Source of the DNA: Streptosporangiaceae bacterium
Lineage (GTDB): Bacteria > Actinomycetota > Actinomycetes > Streptosporangiales > Streptosporangiaceae
Assembly (NCBI GenBank): GCA_030042885.1
Contig: JASHYW010000018.1
Location: 1-6,172 of the forward strand
DNA: 6,172 nt
Reading direction: 5' to 3'
Positions 1-6,172 of the stretch are shown here, in pieces. The notes under the pieces are model-generated. The model made no database searches. It saw only the letters and a program-made list of their open reading frames with translations, and had not been told where the DNA came from. The position numbers and the translations under genes were made by a program. Every line of letters starts with the position of its first letter. The first letter of the stretch is position 1.

Positions 1-303
1 CGCGGGCCGCCACTTCCCGTCGAGGGTTTCGACCAGGACCGGTTCCGGCAGGTACAGCTCGCTGAGAACGTCCCGGGCATGCGCATACAGCTGGGCCAGC
101 TCGTCATGGGTTGCGGTGGCCACGATCCCGTAGACGGTGCCCGCATCGGCGCGGACCAGGTTCGCCCTGGGCTGGACGCGGATGTCGAAGCCGGCCAGGC
201 GGGCCACCTCCCAGTTCTGCGGCACGAGATCAACTTCCTGGAGCACTTCGAAGTTGATGTAGGACCCGTAGAAGAATGTCCAGACTCGTGGCGCTGCCGT
301 CAT
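1..303 (-). CDS. Gamma-glutamylcyclotransferase-like (AIG2/GGCT fold) protein, N-terminal part
   Basis: This reading frame is open from an ATG at 303 to the window edge (101 codons) and continues outside. The start is preceded on the minus strand by a strong Shine-Dalgarno AGGAGGG (315-309) with a 5-nt spacer, which fixes it well. Residues 10-16 read FFYGSYI, the YGS motif near the N-terminus that binds substrate in the gamma-glutamylcyclotransferase/AIG2 fold. Residues 55-61 (GTVYGIV) match the later strand (G-x-V/L-Y-G/E) of the same fold, followed by a THDELAQLY helix. Family members cyclise gamma-glutamyl amines or act in related amide chemistry, but many are uncharacterised and the substrate cannot be read here. 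The catalytic glutamate cannot be placed with confidence in this part. The gene points away from the cbb operon and shares no obvious promoter with it, so a role in carbon fixation is not implied. Confidence 0.72.
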   Translation of the reverse strand, partial: MTAAPRVWTFFYGSYINFEVLQEVDLVPQNWEVARLAGFDIRVQPRANLVRADAGTVYGIVATATHDELAQLYAHARDVLSELYLPEPVLVETLDGKWRPA

Positions 304-663
304 CGCATCCCTCCTGGTTGTCCGCACTCTCGCAAGGGCCGTCAATCTATCTCAGGGCCGCGGTCCTGCACTCCACTGCCTCCATCGCGAACGTGGCCGT
401 TCATGACCAGGGACAGCCAGTCAGAGCAGGATGGCAGGTAGCGGCGGCCGAGAGTACGGGACTATCAGGGTCGACCCGGACCCGCGTGGCCGAGGAACGC
501 GGGGCGGCGATGAGCGGCCATCACGGTGCTGCCCGCGAATCCGCTCAGGTCTGGATGATCGCAACTCGGGCATCTCCAGTGGCCGGGTGCCGGGCATCGG
601 CCAGTTACCGCCGTGGACACCGGCGGGGAGGACGGTGTAGGTGGCAGGAGGTGACAGGCCTGA
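304..663. other. Non-coding or degraded spacer upstream of the GGCT-like gene
   Basis: No recognisable intact gene lies here. All open frames on both strands have low-complexity, Arg/Pro/Gly-rich translations without family motifs, and the plus-strand frames lack convincing ribosome binding sites. The right part of the stretch adjoins the recombinase remnant, so it may contain further decayed mobile DNA that can no longer be recognised by eye. The segment next to 303 must hold the promoter of the minus-strand GGCT-like gene, but I could not pick a convincing -35/-10 pair. Confidence 0.5.
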
Positions 664-843
664 CTGCGGGCATCCAGGTCAGCGTGGCGGACGTGGACGA
701 CGAGGATGGTTACGTGCCGCCTGCAAGGCGGCCGGGTCGCGCGGTCGATGAAGGAAATGCTCGTGCTGCTCGAGGACCAGCTGCACGCCCGCGGCATCAA
801 CCTGCACATCCTGACTGGCGTCCGGGCAGCGGCACGACCGTGA
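664..843 (+). pseudogene. Remnant of a serine recombinase/resolvase catalytic domain
   Basis: A short frame, open from 664 to a TGA at 841-843, has about 30 residues that read like the middle of a resolvase/invertase N-terminal domain. It contains RVARSMKEMLVLLEDQL (733-783), then HARGINLHILTG, ending near 819. In intact resolvases this segment is the 'LDRLARS(M/L)..L..L...L..RG(V/I)....LT' block, which includes the Arg-Ser pair near the active site. The preceding residues (VTCRLQGG) look like a damaged 'VVxRLDRL', with the normal Asp replaced and two extra residues. Nothing resembling the N-terminal catalytic-Ser region or the downstream DNA-binding helix-turn-helix is visible, and the frame ends after VRAAARP. 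I read this as a small relic of a mobile element or plasmid recombinase. A chance match is possible because the segment is short. Confidence 0.5.
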
Positions 844-856
844 CCGCGGTCGTGCC
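831..856 (-). terminator. Hairpin downstream of cbbR, candidate terminator
   Basis: GGCACGACC (831-839) and GGTCGTGCC (848-856) are perfect 9-bp inverted arms. The stem can be extended inward by a G-C pair (840/847) and a G-T wobble, leaving a loop of 4 nt. It starts 12 nt past the cbbR stop codon in the direction of cbbR transcription. There is no T-run after the stem, as is common for GC-rich actinobacterial terminators. The position supports a terminator for cbbR, but the activity is inferred. Confidence 0.5.
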
Positions 857-857
857 A

Positions 858-887
858 GCCAGGCCGGGTTAGCGGCCAGGCCGGGTT
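858..887. repeat. 13-bp direct repeat across the cbbR stop codon
   Basis: GCCAGGCCGGGTT occurs at 858-870 and again at 875-887, a period of 17 bp. The left copy includes two bases of the cbbR stop codon (869-871), and the right copy encodes part of the CbbR C-terminal STRPG residues. It looks like a local tandem duplication near the 3' end of cbbR. No function is implied. Confidence 0.6.
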
Positions 888-1786
888 GACCGGGGGCGCC
901 GCCACCTGGTGGCGGGTGGCCCCGGCTGGGCGCATAGGTGCTCGACGAGCAGTTCCACGGCGGCGGAGGCGCGGCGGTGGCTGACCGCGTGCCAGGGCCG
1001 GGCCAGCGGCGTGTGCGGTACGGTCAGCTCGGCCAGCCGGCCCGACGCCAGCGTTTCGGTGACCGCATCGCGGGACACGAGCGTCACGCCGAGGCCGGCC
1101 ACCGCTCCCGCCACCACCGCCCCGTTTGAACCCAGCGTCAGCGTGGCCGGGTCGGCGTCGAGCTCGGCGAGCAGCGCCTGGCACGTCGCCCGGGTACCGG
1201 AGCCGACCTCCCGCAGCAGCCAGGTGGCACGCATCGGGTCGGATGCTCCCGGCAGGTCCGGTGAACCCACGACTACCAGCTCGTTACGGCGAACCGCCCG
1301 CACGGCCACATCCAGCGACCGGGGAGGACGGCCGGCGATCACCAGATCGGTCTCGTGGGCGGCGAGCAGCCCCCACACGCGCTCGCGGTTGCCCACCTCC
1401 AAGCGGAGGTCCATGCCTGGATGGCGCTCGCGCAGCGACGCGATCACCACCGGCAGGATGTGCTCGCCGGCCGTCGTCACCGCCGCAACCCGCACCCGGG
1501 CGTGCCCGGGGTCGGTGTCCCCTCGCGCGGCGGCCAGCCCTTCTTCCTGCAGCCCCAGGATTTCGCGCGCGTATCCGGCGAAGATGCGTCCGGGCTCCGT
1601 CAGCCGCAGCCCTCGCCCGTCCCGCTCCAGCAGCGGCACCCCGACCTCGCGGGTGAGGGCAGCGAGCGCGGCCGAGACCGCCGACTCGGTGACCATCAGG
1701 CGCCGTGCGGCCGCTCGCACCGATCCGGTGTCGGTCACCGCCACATACGCCCGCAGCCGCCCCGTGGTCGTCACATCCGCCGCCAA
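869..1786 (-). CDS. cbbR: CbbR, LysR-type regulator of the CBB operon
   Basis: This is a 305-residue LysR-family transcription factor. Residues about 10-66 form the winged helix-turn-helix (GSVRAAARRL, TESAVSAAL, then REVGVPLLER and LTEPG), followed by the linker helix (about 67-90) and a periplasmic-binding-like effector domain (about 96-290). Residues 131-155 carry GNRERVWGLL followed by TDLVIAGRPP. This resembles the GNRE...DLAI.GRPP block typical of CbbR and is the best evidence for the assignment, together with its divergent position next to cbbL. CbbR proteins bind the cbbR-cbbL intergenic region and activate cbb transcription in response to metabolites such as RuBP or NADPH; the effector here is unknown. 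The start is uncertain. TTG at 1786 has no clear Shine-Dalgarno, while GTG at 1774 (four codons later) has GGCGGCGG just upstream and gives a more typical N-terminus. An in-frame stop at 1819-1817 limits upstream extension. The C-terminal codons lie in a 13-bp direct repeat. Confidence 0.9.
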   Translation of the reverse strand: MAADVTTTGRLRAYVAVTDTGSVRAAARRLMVTESAVSAALAALTREVGVPLLERDGRGLRLTEPGRIFAGYAREILGLQEEGLAAARGDTDPGHARVRVAAVTTAGEHILPVVIASLRERHPGMDLRLEVGNRERVWGLLAAHETDLVIAGRPPRSLDVAVRAVRRNELVVVGSPDLPGASDPMRATWLLREVGSGTRATCQALLAELDADPATLTLGSNGAVVAGAVAGLGVTLVSRDAVTETLASGRLAELTVPHTPLARPWHAVSHRRASAAVELLVEHLCAQPGPPATRWRRPRSTRPGR

Positions 1787-1800
1787 TCGCTGAAGTGCCG

Positions 1801-3351
<1,551 letters not shown>

Positions 3352-3364
3352 CAAGGAGAGCATC

Positions 3365-3796
3365 ATGCACCTGAACCAGGGAACCTTCTCCCACCTGCCC
3401 GACCTGACCGACGACGAGATCAGGGCCCAGGTCCAGTACGCCCTCGACCAGGGCTGGCCGCTGTCGGTGGAGTTCACCGACGATCCCCATCCCCGCAACA
3501 CCTACTGGGAGATGTGGGGCCTGCCGATGTTCGACCTGCACGACGCCGCCGGCGTCCTGTACGAAGTGGGCGAATGCCGCAAGGCATACCCCGGGCACTA
3601 CATCCGGGTCAACGCCTACGACGCGGCCAAGGGCCGGCAGACCATCGCGCTGTCGTTCCTGGTGAACCGGCCCGCCACCGAGCCGGGCTTCCGGCTCGAC
3701 CGCCAGGAGGCCAGCGACCGGCAGATCCGGTACACCACCCACGCGTACGCGACCGGCCGGCCGGCCGGCCGGCGTTATGCGGATCCATGGCCGTAA
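3365..3796 (+). CDS. cbbS: RuBisCO small subunit, red-type with C-terminal extension
   Basis: This 143-residue protein is the small subunit that caps the L8 core to form the L8S8 holoenzyme. The ATG at 3365 has AAGGAG (3353-3358) upstream and follows the cbbL stop by 13 nt. The N-terminus ([14 protein letters not shown]) and the block at residues 40-57 ([18 protein letters not shown]) are characteristic of the family, as are HYIRV (78-82) and [11 protein letters not shown] (101-111). The protein lacks the long internal loop of green plant subunits. Instead it continues past residue 111 with about 30 residues, matching the C-terminal beta-hairpin extension of red-type subunits that lines the central channel. 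The last residues ([14 protein letters not shown]) are partly encoded by a CCGG repeat tract and look divergent from proteobacterial tails. The 3' end overlaps cbbX by 10 nt. Confidence 0.95.
   Translation: MHLNQGTFSHLPDLTDDEIRAQVQYALDQGWPLSVEFTDDPHPRNTYWEMWGLPMFDLHDAAGVLYEVGECRKAYPGHYIRVNAYDAAKGRQTIALSFLVNRPATEPGFRLDRQEASDRQIRYTTHAYATGRPAGRRYADPWP
3753..3772. repeat. Five-copy CCGG tetranucleotide tract
   Basis: CCGG is repeated five times without interruption near the 3' end of cbbS (codons about 130-136), about 15 nt before the cbbX start. The tract is self-complementary and could fold or slip during replication. Gain or loss of one unit would shift the cbbS frame. Confidence 0.7.
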
Positions 3797-4827
3797 ACGA
3801 CTCCGGACCGGGGGCGCGGATGGCGTTCGGCGCGCGCCCCGCCGCCAGCATCGTCCCGGCCGAGGACACGGCAACCCCGCCCAAGGACAGCCAGGCCCGC
3901 GAGCCCCTCGGCGGCGCTGACGTCGTCGACCTGGCGGCCGAGCGCCGGCGCTCCGGCGTCGATGAGGTGCTCGACGCGCTCGACGCGGAACTGGTCGGCC
4001 TGGCCCCGGTCAAGGCGAGGATCCGGCAGATCGCGGCGCTGCTGCTGGTGGACTCGGCCCGCGCCCGGTTCGGCCTGACCACGGCGCGGCCCAACCTGCA
4101 CATGTGCTTCACCGGAGAGCCGGGCACGGGGAAGACCACGGTCGCGCTGCGCATGGCCGACCTGCTCAAGCGCCTGGGCTACCTGGAACGCGGGCACCTG
4201 GTGGCGGTCGGCCGGGAGGATCTCGTCGGGCAGTACGTCGGGCACACCGCGCCCAAGACGAAGGAGGTCCTGAAGCGGGCCATGGGCGGGGTGCTGTTCA
4301 TCGACGAGGCGTACTACCTGTACCGCGCCGAGAACGAGCGCGACTACGGCCAGGAAGCCATCGAGATCCTCCTGCAGGTCATGGAGAACCAGCGCCAGGA
4401 CCTGGTGGTCATCCTGGCCGGCTACAAGGACCGGATGGACACGTTCTTCCAGGCCAACCCCGGCATGAGCTCCAGGATCGCGCACCACATCGACTTCCCC
4501 GGCTACACCATCGAGGAACTCGAGCAGATCGGGATGCTCATGGTCACCCGGGCCGGCTACCAGCTGTCGCCGGCCGCTTGCGCGACCTTTCACGACTACC
4601 TCGTCCGCCGACGGCAGCAGCCGAGGTTCGCCAACGCCCGCAGCGTCCGCAACGCCGTGGAGCGGGCGCGGCTGCGCCACGCCAGCCGGCTCTTCGACGG
4701 CCACGCCACGCAGGTCTCCCGGGACGACCTCATCCGGCTCGAACCCGAGGACTTCCTGGCCAGCCGGGTATTCCAGCAGCCTCCAGGGGACGTGACGGCC
4801 GTCCCCGGGGCCCCATCGGCACCGTAA
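3787..4827 (+). CDS. cbbX: CbbX, AAA+ red-type RuBisCO activase
   Basis: This 346-residue AAA+ ATPase remodels RuBisCO stalled with tight-binding sugar phosphates. In Rhodobacter sphaeroides the homologous hexamer threads the CbbL C-terminal tail through its pore and is activated by RuBP. Motifs in order: GLAPVKARI (about 71-79), Walker A GEPGTGKT (110-117, K116), pore loop [11 protein letters not shown] (148-158, aromatic Y150), Walker [11 protein letters not shown] (169-178, D173/E174), sensor 1 [11 protein letters not shown] (207-217), arginine-rich NPGMSSRI (224-231, R230) and the C-terminal small domain with [15 protein letters not shown]. Homologues are about 300-310 residues long. The surplus is an Ala/Pro-rich, probably disordered N-terminal stretch of about 45 residues before [11 protein letters not shown]. 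The ATG at 3787 overlaps the cbbS stop by 10 nt and has no good Shine-Dalgarno, so translation is probably coupled. ATG 3820 (M12), with GGGGG 5 nt upstream, is a plausible alternative start. Confidence 0.95.
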   Translation: MAVNDSGPGARMAFGARPAASIVPAEDTATPPKDSQAREPLGGADVVDLAAERRRSGVDEVLDALDAELVGLAPVKARIRQIAALLLVDSARARFGLTTARPNLHMCFTGEPGTGKTTVALRMADLLKRLGYLERGHLVAVGREDLVGQYVGHTAPKTKEVLKRAMGGVLFIDEAYYLYRAENERDYGQEAIEILLQVMENQRQDLVVILAGYKDRMDTFFQANPGMSSRIAHHIDFPGYTIEELEQIGMLMVTRAGYQLSPAACATFHDYLVRRRQQPRFANARSVRNAVERARLRHASRLFDGHATQVSRDDLIRLEPEDFLASRVFQQPPGDVTAVPGAPSAP

Positions 4828-4842
4828 CAAAGAGGTCCACCC

Positions 4843-5910
4843 GTGCCTGACGCTCACAAGACACTCACCCGGCACACGATCGAGGCCGAACACCGCCATC
4901 CCGACTCGACCGGGGACTTCTCCGGGCTGCTCAACGCCGTCTCGACCGCCGTGAAGATGATCGCCAACCAGGTGAACAAGGGTGCGCTCGTCGGCGCGCC
5001 GGGCGGCGCAGGCGCCCAGCACGGGCCCGGCGAGGTCCGCAGGCGCCTCGACGTGATCAGCCACGAGATCCTGATCAGCGAGACCGAATGGGCCGGCCAC
5101 CTGGCCGCGATGGCCTCGGCGGAGATGACCGGCTTCCACCCGGTCCCGTCCCGGTACCGGCGCGGCAAGTACCTGCTCGTGTTCGACCCGCTCGACGGCT
5201 CCGGCGACATCGACGTCAACATCCCCGTGGGGACCATCTTCTCCGTCCTGCGCAGCCCGCGCCCGGGCGCGCAGCCGCAGGCCGCGGACTTCCTCCAGCC
5301 CGGCACCGAGCAGGTGTGCGCCGGCTTCGCCCTGTACGGGCCGTCCACCATGCTCGTCCTCACCACCGGCGACGGCGTGGACGGCTTCACCCTCGACCGC
5401 GACATCGGCGCCTTCGTGCTCACTCACCCGAAGATGCGCATTCCCGCCGAGACCAGCGAGTTCGCGATCAACTCCTCGAACGAGCGGTTCTGGGAGCCGC
5501 CGGTCCGGCGCTACGTGGCCGAATGCCTGGCCGGGCGCACCGGCCCGCGCGGCAAGGACTTCTCCATGCGGTGGATCGCCTCGCTGGTCGCCGAGGCGTT
5601 CCGCATCCTCAGCCGCGGCGGCGTGTTCCTGTATCCCGCCGACAGCAAGGACCCGGACGGGCCGGGGCGGCTGCGCCTGATGCACGAGGGCAATCCGATC
5701 GCCTTCATTATCGAGCAGGCCGACGGCCTGGCCGGCACCGGCCACGGGCGGCTGATGGAGGTGACGCCGCAGGACCTGCACCAGCGGGTGCCGGTGATCT
5801 TCGGCTCCCGCGCCGAGGTCGAGCTGATCGAGCGGTATCACCGCGATCACGCCGAGCCGAGCACCGATGACTTCTCCCTGTTCAACACCAGGTCCCTGTT
5901 CCGCGCCTGA
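4843..5910 (+). CDS. cbbF: Class I fructose-1,6-bisphosphatase of the CBB operon
   Basis: This 355-residue enzyme removes the C1 phosphate of fructose-1,6-bisphosphate to give fructose-6-phosphate, a precursor for RuBP regeneration. The GTG at 4843 has AGAGGT (4831-4836) upstream and follows cbbX by 15 nt; the N-terminus TLTRHTIEAEHR agrees with class I enzymes. Other family segments are IANQVNKGALVG, LDVISHEI, RGKYLLVFDPLDG (107-119; metal ligands D115 and D118), RWIASLVAEAFRIL, GGVFLYPAD, the E282 ligand in LMHEGNPIAF, and HQRVPVIFGS. Two family motifs are altered. The usual SEE(M) metal motif reads S92-A93-E94-M95, so the first acidic ligand (pig E97) is Ala. The usual DGSSNID reads DGSGDID (118-124), changing Ser to Gly and Asn to Asp. 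Whether activity is retained is unknown. Its place between cbbX and cbbP supports a working CBB role. The symbol fbp is equally usable. Confidence 0.93.
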   Translation: MPDAHKTLTRHTIEAEHRHPDSTGDFSGLLNAVSTAVKMIANQVNKGALVGAPGGAGAQHGPGEVRRRLDVISHEILISETEWAGHLAAMASAEMTGFHPVPSRYRRGKYLLVFDPLDGSGDIDVNIPVGTIFSVLRSPRPGAQPQAADFLQPGTEQVCAGFALYGPSTMLVLTTGDGVDGFTLDRDIGAFVLTHPKMRIPAETSEFAINSSNERFWEPPVRRYVAECLAGRTGPRGKDFSMRWIASLVAEAFRILSRGGVFLYPADSKDPDGPGRLRLMHEGNPIAFIIEQADGLAGTGHGRLMEVTPQDLHQRVPVIFGSRAEVELIERYHRDHAEPSTDDFSLFNTRSLFRA

Positions 5911-5924
5911 CCCGAGGAGCCGTC

Positions 5925-6172
5925 ATGTCCACCAAGCATCCAGTGATGGTCGTCACCGGGTCCTCCGGCGCCGGCACGACCTCGGTGACCAGCTCGGTGC
6001 AGGAGATCTTCCGCCGGGAGCAGATCACCCCCGCGCTGGTCGAGGGCGATTCCTTCCACCGCTACGACCGCGACGGGATGAAGGCCGCGATCGCCGACGC
6101 CGAGGCCGCCGGCAACCATCACTTCTGCCACTTCGCCCCCGAGGCCAACCTGCTGGAGGACCTGGAAGACCT
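5925..6172 (+). CDS. cbbP: Phosphoribulokinase, N-terminal part (cut by window end)
   Basis: The first 82 codons are present, with the frame open to the window edge. The ATG at 5925 has GAGGAG (5914-5919) 5 nt upstream and follows the FBPase stop by 14 nt. The enzyme phosphorylates ribulose-5-phosphate with ATP to make RuBP, the RuBisCO substrate. The protein starts MSTKHPVMVVTGSSGAGTTS; residues 12-19 (GSSGAGTT) are the P-loop, where this family normally lacks the usual Walker Lys. EGDSFHRYDR follows (40-49), with D42, H45 and R49 at the same numbers as the catalytic base and substrate-binding residues of Rhodobacter sphaeroides PRK. HFCHFAPEANLLEDL (66-80) matches the conserved HF.PEAN.L.EL block of bacterial, octameric-type PRK. 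The P-loop ends GTTS rather than the common GTST, a mild swap. The remainder, probably about 200 residues, lies outside the window. Confidence 0.93.
   Translation, partial: MSTKHPVMVVTGSSGAGTTSVTSSVQEIFRREQITPALVEGDSFHRYDRDGMKAAIADAEAAGNHHFCHFAPEANLLEDLED

Noticed and set aside
304..345. TTGACG-like -35 box upstream of the GGCT-like gene on the minus strand (345-340)
   Set aside because: A -10 at normal spacing would lie almost on top of the Shine-Dalgarno, and no TANNNT-like hexamer is present there.
276..872. Plus-strand open frame of 198 codons in the left spacer
   Set aside because: There is no ribosome site and no family resemblance, and its start lies inside the GGCT-like gene. The recombinase-like residues are in a different frame.
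909..1793. Plus-strand open frame of 294 codons opposite cbbR
   Set aside because: Its Ser/Arg/Ala/Thr-rich translation has no domains, while the opposite strand encodes a clear LysR protein with the CbbR block.
3775..5850. 691-codon minus-strand open frame opposite cbbX and the FBPase gene
   Set aside because: It is antisense to two genes with complete catalytic motifs. The translation is low-complexity with no recognisable domain, as expected for a GC-driven shadow frame.

Overview
The window carries the promoter-proximal part of a Calvin-Benson-Bassham (CBB) carbon-fixation operon with its divergent regulator. The DNA is very GC-rich, third codon positions are almost all G or C, GTG starts occur, and long spurious antisense frames are common. 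Together these suggest a high-GC actinomycete; this is an inference from composition and protein character, and no genus can be named.

Layout. (1) 1-303, minus strand: the N-terminal 101 codons of a gamma-glutamylcyclotransferase-like (AIG2/GGCT fold) protein that runs off the left edge. (2) 304-868: about 565 bp with no intact gene. It holds a decayed piece of a serine-recombinase (resolvase) frame at 664-843 and a strong hairpin at 831-856, just beyond the cbbR stop codon. (3) 869-1786, minus strand: a LysR-type regulator with the CbbR signature. (4) 1787-1902: the divergent cbbR-cbbL control region, with a sharply AT-rich core (about 1801-1850) containing palindromes suited to CbbR binding. 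(5) 1903-6172, plus strand: cbbL, cbbS, cbbX, a class I fructose-1,6-bisphosphatase gene (cbbF/fbp) and the first 82 codons of phosphoribulokinase (cbbP/prk). Spacers are 13 to 15 nt and cbbS overlaps cbbX by 10 nt, so this is one transcription unit.

How the genes work together. PRK makes ribulose-1,5-bisphosphate (RuBP). RuBisCO (CbbL8S8) carboxylates it. CbbX is the AAA+ activase that frees inhibited red-type RuBisCO. FBPase supplies fructose-6-phosphate for RuBP regeneration. CbbR senses metabolic state and controls the operon. The RuBisCO is Form I of the red-type lineage (IC/ID, or the related actinobacterial IE group), shown by large-subunit motifs, a C-terminally extended small subunit and the cbbX partner. 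No energy-supplying genes (hydrogenase, CO dehydrogenase and so on) are visible here.

No wholly new system is apparent. The points most worth a second look are a FBPase with changes at normally invariant metal/substrate-site positions (SAEM for SEEM, and DGSGD for DGSSN), the AT-rich operator island, the N-terminally extended CbbX with an uncertain start, a CCGG tetranucleotide tract at the cbbS/cbbX junction, and the recombinase remnant beside the locus.
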